A stretch of DNA of 64,000 bases, taken from contig CM036209.1 of the NCBI GenBank assembly GCA_020631735.1, positions 4,439,451 through 4,503,450 of the forward strand. Direction: 5' to 3'. Shown piece after piece: positions 43,664 through 53,712 of the stretch. The stretch comes from Saccharum officinarum (lineage: Eukaryota > Streptophyta > Magnoliopsida > Poales > Poaceae). Position numbers and translations under genes: made by a program. The notes under the pieces are model-generated. The model was not told where the DNA came from, ran no database searches, and worked only from the letters and a program-made list of their open reading frames with translations. Within the stretch, counting starts at the first letter, position 1. Every line of letters begins with the position of its first letter.

Positions 43664-44217
43664 GCGCCAAAGCCCTAGCGCGGGCAGTGGCTCCGTCGCG
43701 GAGAGGTGAACAAGCAGAGGAGGCTTTTGGTCGTGAACTAGTGATATTATTGACTGGGTGATACTAGGTCCATCCCAAATTATAAGACATTTGACCACTC
43801 GTTTTATTCAAATTTTTTTATAAAATATTATTTCTTTTATCGTGGCTTGCTTTATTAATAAAAGTTCTTCAAAAATGACCTAAATTTGACTATGTTTACA
43901 CATTTTTTTTTAATAAGACGAGGGGTAAAAAACGAGACCGACCGATGCTGCCAGAATGTTCAGGTGTCTGCACCCGCACGGTCCAGTTTCCCTTCCTCTG
44001 TTTTCTCCTGCTGGATGTCGTGGCGGCCGGAGACTTGGCCCGGCGTCAATGTTTCTGGCCGCTGGCCGGGCCGGGCCGGGCCGGAGCGGAGCGGCTGCTC
44101 TGTCTCTGTCTGCAGCCTGCACTGAAAAGATGACCAGAGCTAGTAATAAACGAGTATATATATGCATAGACAGTAAAATCTAACCAGGCGGAGAACTATT
44201 AACTTTGCACCAAACTG
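43664..44217. other. Displaced TAP46 5' flank
   Basis: GCGCCAAAGCCCTAGCGCGGGCAG follows the solo LTR and matches AAAACCCTAGCGCGGGCAG in the triplicated units (48206, 50243, 52305). 43930-43990 (ACGAGACCGACCGATGC then CCAGAATGTTCAGGTG) matches 48262-48295. This is the original TAP46 promoter side, now 4 kb from its gene. Confidence 0.65.
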
Positions 44218-44432
44218 TCATACTCCCATTAACATTAACATTAACATTATAACATCATCAGTACAACAGAAGTAAACCAAGGCCACAGCAGCTCCAGAAG
44301 AGCGGCGACGGCAGCACACAGCTCCAACAAACAAGACAAACATTGTATTTACAGGCACCACTTGTGCCAACAGCAGCCCAAGCCAACACTGGCTACACAA
44401 ACACGCCACCTGCGATCTCGCCTGGCGAGAGA

Positions 44433-45407
44433 TCAAGCGGCAGGATCATCTTTGGGGGCCTTGTTGCGCTGCACAGGACGCCACTCCATCTTCCTTCCCC
44501 TCTGGCCCTGCTGCTGCCGGCCGACGCTCCTCATCTGGTGCTGCCGCTCGGTCTGGTTCCTCTGCATGCCGCCGCTGTTCCTCTCCTGGTGTTGCCCCTC
44601 GTGCTGGATCCTCTGATTGCCGCGGCCACCACCATTCCAATTGCTGTTGCTGCCACCGCCGCCACCGCCACCGTTCCAATTCCTGCCAGCACCACCACCG
44701 CCACCGCTGACGCCACTGATCCATATCCTGCCACCGCCGGGCAGCATCCTTGCAGTCCCAGATGACGGGTGGCCTGGATCCACCCCCTGCTGCTGCCAGT
44801 TGTTGGATGGTCTACCTTCATGCAAGTTATTGTTACTGTTGTTTGGTGTGCAGGAAGGCTGGGCTCCATGGACCGGCTCTGGTATTTGATTTCTCTGGCC
44901 ACCCCAAGCAGTGACAAGTGTCGGATTGGCTGGCTCCCCCCATCCAGTCGGTTTCAGATTAGGAAACGGTTGTCCCCATCCCGGGGGTATCAGATTGCCA
45001 ATAGGTGTTCCCCAATCCATGGGTGTCATGTTGCCCATGCCTCCCCAACCCCGGTCGGCTACCAAGTCCAGGCCAGCTATCTTATTGAGGCCAGCAACCA
45101 ACTCCGGGTCAACTTTGCAGTGGTTATCGACCTCGTCGATGTATATATCAGGGTCTAGCACAGGATCCTCATAAGGTTCGCCAAAATATTTTGCCCTGAA
45201 CCTTTCCTTTGCGTCCTCGAAATTCTTGAGCGCTCCTGAATCATCCCAGTCCATGACGTTCTTGAATAATATTTCAATAAATCGCTTGTTTTCGCAGAAG
45301 GTCTCCCAAGGAATGTCGTAAGCGTTGCGGCAGAAGTCTCTTTCCCATAATAGGACTGGGCGGACATTGTCCCCTGCGTATATGAAAAAATGGCTATCAG
45401 AATTCAT
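44433..45407 (-). CDS. Uncharacterised WG-repeat, Gly/Asn-rich protein
   Basis: 324 aa, family not recognised. Residues 1-118 look like a folded, acidic domain rich in aromatics (HFFIYAGDNVRPVLLWERDF, ETFCENKRFIEILFKNVM). Residues 119-170 carry five WG dipeptides at W121, W132, W144, W156 and W168, spaced 11-12 residues apart with Pro and Asn between (WGTPIGNLIPPGWGQP). Residues 186-265 are Asn/Gly-rich with two NWNGGG repeats, and 266-324 are Gln/Arg-rich, ending PKDDPAA. The last two parts look disordered and RNA-binding-like. A splice acceptor TTGCAG|TGCTGC lies 10 bases before the ATG, so an upstream exon exists (see 47551). Regular WG motifs recall Argonaute-binding proteins, but this is only a hypothesis. 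Confidence 0.72.
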   Translation of the reverse strand: MNSDSHFFIYAGDNVRPVLLWERDFCRNAYDIPWETFCENKRFIEILFKNVMDWDDSGALKNFEDAKERFRAKYFGEPYEDPVLDPDIYIDEVDNHCKVDPELVAGLNKIAGLDLVADRGWGGMGNMTPMDWGTPIGNLIPPGWGQPFPNLKPTGWGEPANPTLVTAWGGQRNQIPEPVHGAQPSCTPNNSNNNLHEGRPSNNWQQQGVDPGHPSSGTARMLPGGGRIWISGVSGGGGGAGRNWNGGGGGGGSNSNWNGGGRGNQRIQHEGQHQERNSGGMQRNQTERQHQMRSVGRQQQGQRGRKMEWRPVQRNKAPKDDPAA

Positions 45408-45417
45408 GGTAGCAGCA

Positions 45418-47550
45418 CTGCAATGCAGAAAGACAAAAGATTCCGTGATGTACTGCATTCAGCAATCTGGAAGAACATAAATAGAATTGTCTTATAGCTA
45501 GATTAATTCCAACATACAAATTTGGAAGATACCAGACTGAAACTTTAAAATTAATTCAGTAAACCAAATAGCCCAGAGATAAAAATTGAAACAATCATCC
45601 ATGTTTTCGACTGCAGAGAATATTTGAATTGATCCATGAAGAAAGATACATTTAGAAGCTATTATGTCGTCACTCAAGGTGTCGGCTAGAAAGATAAGTC
45701 GCCAAACAAGCTCTTGTACTTGTTACATTATCTGAGAAAACAAAAATATGATGTCCTGTCATTGTAATTTTAATGGCAGCGCTAGCTTTACATGTTGGCT
45801 GTGTGCCACTCTCTAATTACCGGAAGGGATTGTTGTTTCAAAGACATGCTGACCTTGCGCTAGTAATGCTTGTTTCAGTAGGGAAATGGTGCTGACCAAT
45901 TTGTTCTAAAAAAAATTATAAACAAACACCTACAACAAACTCTTCCAATATTTTAGAAACAAAAATGGACAATTACACATATTACTGAAATAATTAATGA
46001 AACCCATCCATGATGTATGAAATTAATGGCAATGAGAAGTTTCCAACACTGAAACTGGAAAATCGAAATGCAGTTCAAAGGAAGATCAAGAAAAGAAAAA
46101 AGGTATGATGTCAAGAAACAAGCCCAGGTTCTATCTTTCACGTGCTTGTTCTGTTAGAAGAGCAATTTCCCACTAAGCCGATGTTCTGGTGCTATGATGA
46201 TATGCTGTAACTTTATTTTGGTCCCAACACAGAGTTGGGTGCTTATCCTAATAGCTCTGAAAAACAGATACAAACATAGTGGGCAAGGAACATTAAGTTT
46301 CCTAAATTTCGCACAAATCGTGTGGTTATCGAGAATGATAAGGAAAACCCTAACCTTAAACCAAAACCATTTCCTTAAAGGGTAAAACTTAGCTTATCCA
46401 TATAACCCAACATCCTAGGATTACTAGCTTCTGAGCCTATAGCTGCAAGGTGCTATGCCCTCTTACAACACTCCAGGTTAGGATATAAACTCACAAATTG
46501 TATGAATGATCTTCCACTTAGTCTTCATTCATATGAATGAGGATCAAGGGTGTGCAGAAAACATCAGACAGTCATACACGTCACATGCTAAATATGGGGA
46601 AACACTCATAATTCTTGACACAAGAGTTTGATCCAAAAATGGCAACATTGCTTCTAAAGGTAAGTATCTACCCCCTACACAAGAGGAATCAGCGTGTCAT
46701 TCATTTAATGATAATATAATTAGTAAGGAAAAAAAAAGTGAAAATATGTCTTGCAGCAGATCATAACTTTGAAGTCATATTGTTGCTTGAAAAAAAAAGG
46801 TACAGACACCATGTGTGGGACCAATGGCAGTCAGTAATTCCATTGGCAGTCGTATTCGATATGTCAACGGACATCGGTTACTTATTACTCAGGACGGAAC
46901 AAGCAACTGGCGTTACGACAAAGTGCGCAAAACGACAAAGTATACAAATCAAAGATGGCACGAAAGGCGCAAAGTGAGCCATGGATCCGGAAGATCCCAG
47001 CCATTGAATCCATGGCGCGCAACGGGCATTTCAGTATTTGAAATCAAACGCAGTACATAACGGATACTAGCACTTCCATGCATCTTCAAAATACTATGCA
47101 CTGTACTGCGTCTGAATAGATGTTTTGAATCCCCACCTGTACATGTACAGCACTGCTATCTCGCAATTGCAGTGCCCTCCCAATTCCTATACAACCCCAC
47201 ACACCCCCGCCCCCACCCCACCCCCGGCAACCCCAACCCCAAAAGAAATGGATATCCCCAATAGATGCGATAATCATGCAGAGATAACATTTCTGGCATC
47301 TCATCGCGTCGTGGAAAGAACAGTTCATATACATGAGGAAGCATACAGCAACATGCATGTTTAACCAGTAACAACTCTGATCCTAAGCTTGAATCAGTAT
47401 CCAAATCATCTGATAAACAAAGAATAAGGAGCAGATCTAGACATCGAGTGACGAGTAAGTTCAAATCCGATCGTGACACAAGAGACTACGGATGATACCA
47501 CCCAAATCGGAACATCGGGTTCAGAGAGAGGGAGAGGAATCCGTCCGTAC
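45418..47550 (-). other. Probable intron of the WG-repeat gene
   Basis: Bounded on the - strand by donor AACG|GTACGG at 47550 and acceptor TTGCAG at 45418. AT-rich, with no ORF of note; a C-rich tract (CACACCCCCGCCCCCACCCC) lies at about 47200. Confidence 0.6.
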
Positions 47551-47641
47551 CGTTATCAGGCCGAGGCAGAGGAGGACGCGAAGTGCGGCCCGAGTGCTCA
47601 GGGTCGCTATTCACGTCCCTCGACCGATTCCAGGCCGCCAT
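47551..47641 (-). other. Upstream exon of the WG-repeat gene
   Basis: Open from the first ATG at 47641 for 30 codons (MAAWNRSRDVNSDPEHSGRT) plus one base, then a consensus donor. Splicing to 45417 gives V-L-L-P and then TGA, so the frame closes at the ATG of the main ORF (stop and start overlap as ATGA). Either this is an upstream ORF, or a one-base difference separates it from being the true N-terminus. Its composition looks coding. Confidence 0.5.
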
Positions 47642-48026
47642 CGTGAGGAGTAAGAGGAGGAGCACCCCGCCCCAACTCCACGAACGGTTCGCCGGAGCGC
47701 CGGGCCGCACCAGACGGAGCCACCTAAATGGCGAGCACCCGGAATCCGCCGCTCACAGAACAACCTCGCGGTGCGAGAATGGGGGCTCGGCGGGTGCCAG
47801 TGCCTATCCTGGAGGTGGGGTATATCGACGCCAGCCGAGTGCTGAAAAGGCAGGCGGGGTGCTGCTGCCTGCGCGGCGAGCGCGTGAGGCACGAGGAAGA
47901 CGACATCGAGAGCCAGAATCTGAAACCGGCGCGGAAACGTGCGGCGATCGGCAAGGGACGGTGTCGTGCGAGATGAGGTTCCGGAGAAAGTCCGGAGCGA
48001 GCCAGAGGACGCGGGAACGCACGGAC

Positions 48027-48119
48027 CTGGTCGACGGCGTGGAGCCGTGACGCCCCGCCGAGGAGGGCCGCCGGCGGGAGGCCGGCGTCGCCCTCCGCCG
48101 CCGCGTGGTTGAGCCGCAT
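48027..48119 (-). pseudogene. TAP46 exon-1 copy (unit 1)
   Basis: 93 bp, 31 codons in frame: begins MRLNHAAAEGDAGLPPAALL and ends SRLHAVDQ before a GT donor (GACCAG|GTCCGTG). It matches TAP46 exon 1 (EGDADLPLPALFDRASRLHAL) and the start of its intron 1. No further TAP46 exons follow, so it cannot make the protein. It shows where the TAP46 start codon should be. Confidence 0.75.
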
Positions 48120-48680
48120 TTGCGACTGCGTCCTGTCGCCCGCTTCCTCCACCATCCCGATCGGGCGGGTCGCCCGGATGCGAGCGAAAGATCGGCGTCG
48201 GCGGTAAAACCCTAGCGCGGGCAGCAGCACCGTGCCGGGGGATTGGGGAGGGAGAAGAGGAACGAGACCGCTAGAATGTTCCAGTGGCTCCACGGTTCAG
48301 GGGCACCTACGCGCCATTATAAAAAATCAAAAATCAAAACTCCGTCGTACCACTAGGGCCTCGTTTAGTTCGGTGAATCGGGGAGAAAGACACTGTATCA
48401 GAATTCCTGTAGCATTTTGTTTGTATTTGGTAAAAATTATTCAAATTTTGACTAACTAGGGCCACATTATTCTCCATTTCTCTTTTCTCTTTGGTCCCAA
48501 ACCCTAGCTTTATCACCTTCCTATTCCATCCTACGCCACCACCCAGTGTCCATTGAATGATATGGTCACCCCCTATCTCCTCCTCTGTCGTTGGAACTAG
48601 GGTTTGTGGTTCCTAGTTCAAAGGTGGAGAGGAAGGGATCGGACCGAGTAAACAAGAAGGGAGACAGAGAGATGACTACG

Positions 48681-49193
48681 AGTCAAGTATTCGACCTCCT
48701 TTGTTGACCTGAGTGACTCAAGGTTAGTACGGTAATTTTTTATCCAATTTCCACACGCTCTTGCTCCAACATCCATTAAAACGAGATGGAAACTGAAAGT
48801 AATGGCATGGAGGGCAAAAAAGATTATATAATAGTCTACATAACTTTTTTAGTGGTACGCACAGGTTTCCGATCTTTTATAACTAGAAGTATACTTTGCG
48901 CGTTGCTATGAGGATTGCAAATGAATTTTAGTGGATGATGTGGCTTGTTGATGTGGACAAATAAATGCATGCCAGAGAATAATGTGGCCTACTGACATGG
49001 ACAGTTGTATGTGTCATAATTTTATGTGCTAGTGGGTTGGTGACGTGGATGCCTAGCTTGTCGAGATACAACTCTAGCGGGGTTTTGGATTATAGCAGAT
49101 AGATATAGATAGATTATAGACATAGATATAGATATAGATATAGATATAGATATAGATATAGATATAGATATAGATATAGATATAGATTACGTG
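48681..49193. mobile_element. Insertion present only in unit 1
   Basis: Units 2 and 3 read GACTACGAG directly into AAGGTAAAAG or GACTATGAG into AAGGTAAAAG, whereas unit 1 carries 513 extra bases. These end in a hexanucleotide tail (GATATA)n at 49122-49186. The junctions show TACGAG and TACGTG, a possible target duplication. A non-LTR or SINE-like origin is possible from the simple-repeat tail; no ORF. Confidence 0.65.
49122..49186. repeat. (GATATA)n microsatellite
   Basis: About ten units of the hexanucleotide at the end of the unit-1 insertion. Confidence 0.93.
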
Positions 49194-49797
49194 TAGGTAA
49201 AAGTATTACAAAAATAGAGTGCCCCTCAAGTTTAGTTTGCATTGTTATTATTTGGGCGTGGCTAGTGCCCAGACGTCTAGACGGACACTCGCGTTCGGAC
49301 GCCCTCCTCGCTCCGACTCGCACACGCACCCCGCCCTTGATGCTGCGCCTAGCGCTCCTCGTGTTCGGACAGCAGCGCGGCCCGCCCCTTTCCGCCTCGC
49401 CCCCGCCTCGCACGTGCATCTTGACCCAGTCATTGCGCCCCGCTCCTTTCCCCTAAACCCCTCCTCTCTCTTCACGTGGGAGGGACCCGGGAGCCCACCC
49501 CCAGCTCACTGTGCCCCCATCCGCCGACCCTAGCTCGCCGCGCCTCATCTCCCGATGCCCGGGACGTGTGCCCATCACTCATCGTGCCCTCATGAAACAC
49601 TTGTAACATGAAACATTTGCAGCATGAAACACATGGATGCAACATACGTCTGACACGGATGAAACATACTATTGTAACTTATGTGTGAAACATATGCAAC
49701 ATCTGGATAAAACACTTACAACATGTGTGCGAAACATATGCAACATCTAGATAAACACTTGCAACATGTGCAACATCCAAATAAAACACTGCAACCA

Positions 49798-51851
49798 GAA
49801 TCCGCCCCTCATAGAACACAACCTCATGGTGCGAGACTGGGGCTCCGGGGTTGCCAATGCCTATCCTGGAGGGGGAGTATATCGACGCAACCAAGTGCAG
49901 AAAAGGCAAGCGGAGTGCTGCCCACGCGGCGAGTGCATGAGGCACGAGAAAGACAACACCCGAGCTCGAAACTGAAATCGACAGTGGAAACGTGCAGTAA
50001 TCGGCCAAGGGTCGGTGCTTTGCGAGATGAGATTCCGAAGAAAGTCCGGAGAGAGCCAGGAAACACGGGAACGGACGGACCTAGTCGACGGCGTGGAGCC
50101 ACGACGCTCCACCGAGGAGGACCGGAGGGCCGGCGGCGGAAGGCCGACATCGCCTTCCGCCGCAGCGTGGTTGAACCGCATTTGGGACTATGTCAAGTCG
50201 CCCTCCTCCTCCACCATCTCAGATTAGTGAGATATTGGTGGTAAAACCCTAGCGCGGGCAGCGGTAGCATGGCGGGGGATTGGGGAGGGAGAAGATCAAT
50301 GTTCAGGTGGCTGCAAGGTTCAAGGGCACCTACGCACCATTATAAAAAGAAATCAAAATTCTGTCCATGCCACTAAGGTTCAGTAAGTTCACTAGACTAC
50401 CAGGTTCTATGAGTATATCATAATTTTTCCCCTTTTCATGTCAATATTATTTGTTTCATTTGAAATAGCATCTAATACTAAAATAACCATACTGCCCTCC
50501 ACTCAACTGGTGTTCCAATTTTTGTGTGTGTCATGTGGTGCAACTATGTCCAAATTGATGTTGGCCGAAAAATTGGTGCCATAACTTGTTGCAAAACATG
50601 CATATATCCTGTAACTCATCTTCCTCCTCATTCACGTTGCTTTTCCATTTTTCTTCTCTTCTCCTACCTACCTTGAGCAACAACATTGGTCTAACGGTTA
50701 GGAGCCTGTTTGGTTTCCCGCCATCGCTCACCATGCCACATTTGCGGCTGCCACGATATGTTGGCTGGCATTTGGATTGTCTATAAGTTTGGGCAGCCAC
50801 AGAGACTGTCATGTACTTTGTGCGTTGATTTTCACCACATGTGTGGTGGCCACTTTCATCGCTATGATAATAGAGCTACAGCAATGGAGCCACAGCTCGC
50901 GTGGCGTGTGGTGGTTGGGCACCAAACAGGCCCTAGTACTACCCAACTGTGGTGTCGTTGTAAACCAAAATGTGGTTGCTACTGTGTGAGTGGGTGTGTT
51001 TTCTACATATGCTCGTACTTCACGGTCGATTATTCTCCATTCTCTTTTCTCTTTGGTCCCAAACCCTAGCTTTATCACCGTCTTATCCCATCCTACAGCA
51101 CCACCTAGTGTCCATTGAATGATTTGGTCGCCGATATCTCCTCCATCGTCGTTGGAACTAGGGTTTGTGGTTCCTAGTTCAAAGGTGGAGAGGAAGGGAT
51201 CGGATCGAGTAAACGAGAAGGGAGATAGAGAGACGACTACGAGAAGGTAAAAGTATTAGAAAAATAGAGTGCCCCTCAAGTTTAGTTTGCATTATTATTT
51301 GGGCGTGGCTAGAGCCTAGATGTCCGGAGGGACGCGCGCGTCCGGATGCCCTAGTCCGCCTCGCTCTGACTCGCACGCGCACCTCGCCAATGATGTTGTG
51401 CCCGTCGCTCCTCGTGTTCAGACAACCGTGAGGCCCGCCCCTGTCTGCCTTGCATGCACACCTTGCCCCCCCCCGGTCGCCATGCCCCGCTCCTTCCTCC
51501 CGAACCCCTCCTCTCTCTCAGCGTGGGAGGGACCCGAGAGCCCACCCCCAGCTCGCTGTGCTCCCGCCCACTGGCCCTAGCTCGCCTCGCCCCATCCCAC
51601 CAGACCTAGCTCGCCGCGCCCCATCCCTTGGCGCCCGGGACGTGTGCCCATCACTCACATGCCCCCGTGAAACACTTGCAGCATGAAACACTTGGTTGCA
51701 ATCTAACACAGATGAAACATACTATTGCAACTTATATGTGAAACATATGCATCATCTATATAAAACACTTGCAACATGTGTGTGAAACATATGCAATGTC
51801 TAGATTAAACGCTTGCAACATGTGCAACATCTAGATAAACACACTGGAAAC
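49798..51851. repeat. Tandem unit 2
   Basis: The same order of landmarks as unit 1. The TAP46 exon-1 copy (50081-50181) is 101 bp, eight bases longer than in unit 1, and so is out of frame. Between CCACTAAGG and the TTCTCTTTGG landmark it has about 640 bp in place of about 105 bp in unit 1. Inside that lies a MITE-like piece at 50701-50935 with inverted GCCTGTTTGG / CCAAACAGGC ends. Confidence 0.88.
50701..50935. mobile_element. MITE with GCCTGTTTGGT inverted ends
   Basis: The left end GGAGCCTGTTTGGTTTCCC and right end GGGCACCAAACAGGCCC are inverted over about 15 bp, enclosing about 200 bp without an ORF. Unit 3 has the left part (from 52750) but its right part is deleted. Superfamily not decided. 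Confidence 0.6.
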
Positions 51852-53712
51852 GGAATCTGCCCCTCACCGAACACAACCTCGTGGTGAGACACTGGGGGCT
51901 CCGGGGCTAGTAGTTTTGCCTATCCTGGAGGGGGAGTATATCAACGCAGCCGAGTGCAGAAAAGGCAAGAGGTGTGATGCCTGCGTGGCAAGTGCGTGAG
52001 GCACGAGGAAGACGACACCCGAGTTCGAAACTGAAACCAGGAGCGAAAACGTGCGGCGATCGGCCAAGGGTCAGTACCTTGTGAAATGAGATTCCCGAGA
52101 AAGTCCGTAGAGAGCCAGGAGACGCGGGAATGGATAGACCTGGTCGACGACATGGAGCTGCGATGCCCCACCGAGGAAGACCGGAGGACTAGCGGCAGGA
52201 GGCCGGCATCGCCTTCCGCCGTCACGTGGTTGAGCCGCATTTGGGACTGCGCCATGTCGCCCGCCTCCTCCACATCCCGGATGCTAGTGAGATATTGGTG
52301 GTAAAACCCTAGAGCGGGCAGCGGCAGCCTGGCGAGGGATTAGGGAGGGAGATCACTGTTCAGGTTGCTGGACGGTCAGGGGGACCTACGCGCCACTATA
52401 AAAAGAAATCAAAATTCCGTCCATGCCACTAAGGTACAGTAAGTTCAGTAAACTACCAAGGTCTAGGAGTATATCATAATTTTTCACTTTTCTTGTTAAT
52501 ATTATTTGTTTCTTTTGAAATACTGAAATAACCATACTGCCCACCACTCAATTGGTGTTCCAAATTTTTTTGTATGTCCTGTGGTGCCACTATGTACAAA
52601 TTGCTGTTGGCCAAAAAATTGGCGCCATAACTTGTTGTTGGTGCAAAACATGCATAAATGTTGTAACTCATCTTCTTCCTCATTCATGTTGCTTTCAATT
52701 TTTCTTCTCTTCTCCTACCTACCTTGAGCAACGACATTGGTCGGACGGTTAGGAGCCTGTTTGGTTTCCTGCCATCGCTCACCATGCCACATTCGCGGCT
52801 GCCACGATACGTTGGCTGGCGTTTGGATTGTCTGTAAGTTGGGGCAGCCACAGAGACTGTCATGTCATTTGTGCGTTGATTTTCACCATAGGTGTGGCGG
52901 CCACTTTCATCGCCACGACACCAGAGCTTCAGTTTTTGGTTCCTAGTTCAAAGGTGGACAGGAAGGGATTGGACTGAGTAAACGAGAAGGGAGATAGAAA
53001 GACGACTATGAGAAGGTAAAAGTATTAGAAAAATAGAGTGTCCCTCAAGTTTAATTTGCATTATTATTTGGACGTGGCTAGCGCCCAGAAATTCGGACGT
53101 CCGCACAGCCTGCCTCAATCCACCTCGCACTCGCACCCTGCCCTTGATGTTGTGCCCATCACTCCTCGTGTTCGGACAGTCGCGCGGCCACCCCTGTCTG
53201 TCTCGCCCCTGCCTCGCACGCACACCTTGCCCCCGTCCCCGCGCCCTGCTCCTTCCCCTGAACCCCTCTTCTCTCTCCACGTGGGAGGGACCCGAGAACC
53301 CGCCCCCAGCTTGTTGCGCCCTTGTCCGTCAACCCTAGCTCGACGCGCCCCATTCCCCGGAGCTCGGGTCGTGTGCCCATCATTCATCGTGCCCTGTGAA
53401 ACACTTGCAACATGAAACACTTGCAACAACATACATCTGACACAGATTAAACATATTGTTGCAACGTGTGTGAAACATATGCAACATCTAGATAAAAACA
53501 CTTGCAACATGTGTGTGAAACATATGCAATATGTAGATAAAACACTTGCAACATATGTGTGAAACATATGCAACATCTAGATCAAACACTTGCTACAACT
53601 TACGTCTAAAATATTTTGAACAAACGCTTGCAACGTACCTATGAAAACACTTACAAAATATGCAATATGTGCAACATCTCGATCCGCTTTTGCAATATCC
53701 ATATATGTAACA
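51852..53712. repeat. Tandem unit 3, right end cut by gypsy LTR
   Basis: TAP46 exon-1 copy at 52140-52240 (101 bp, out of frame as in unit 2). A deletion relative to unit 2 removes the stretch corresponding to about 50915-51160. The terminal GAAACA/TGCAACAT array is the longest of the three (53395-53705). The unit is interrupted at 53713 by the gypsy LTR. Confidence 0.85.
53395..53705. repeat. GAAACAyaTGCAACAT short-repeat array
   Basis: Repeating GAAACATATGCAACATCTAG, ATAAAACACTTGCAACAT and variants every 20-40 bp. The same array closes units 1 (49590-49797) and 2 (51667-51850). Such arrays are known from subterminal regions of grass DNA transposons; the superfamily cannot be named here. 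Confidence 0.8.

Larger units (their letters stand above)
47742..49797. repeat. Tandem unit 1 of a ~2.05-kb triplication
   Basis: Order of landmarks: GAATCCGCCGCTCACAGAAC, CCTATCCTGGAGGTGGGGTA, a TAP46 exon-1 copy on the - strand (48027-48119), AAACCCTAGCGCGGGCAG, TTCTCTTTGGTCCCAAACCC, a 513-bp insertion unique to this copy (48681-49193), GGTAAAAGTATTACAAAAAT, and a terminal GAAACA/TGCAACAT array. Units 2 and 3 follow directly in the same orientation. Confidence 0.88.

Noticed and set aside
47724..48293. 189-aa antisense ORF in repeat unit 1
   Set aside because: Reads the TAP46 exon-1 copy straight through its splice donor into intron-like sequence; units 2 and 3 do not keep the frame.
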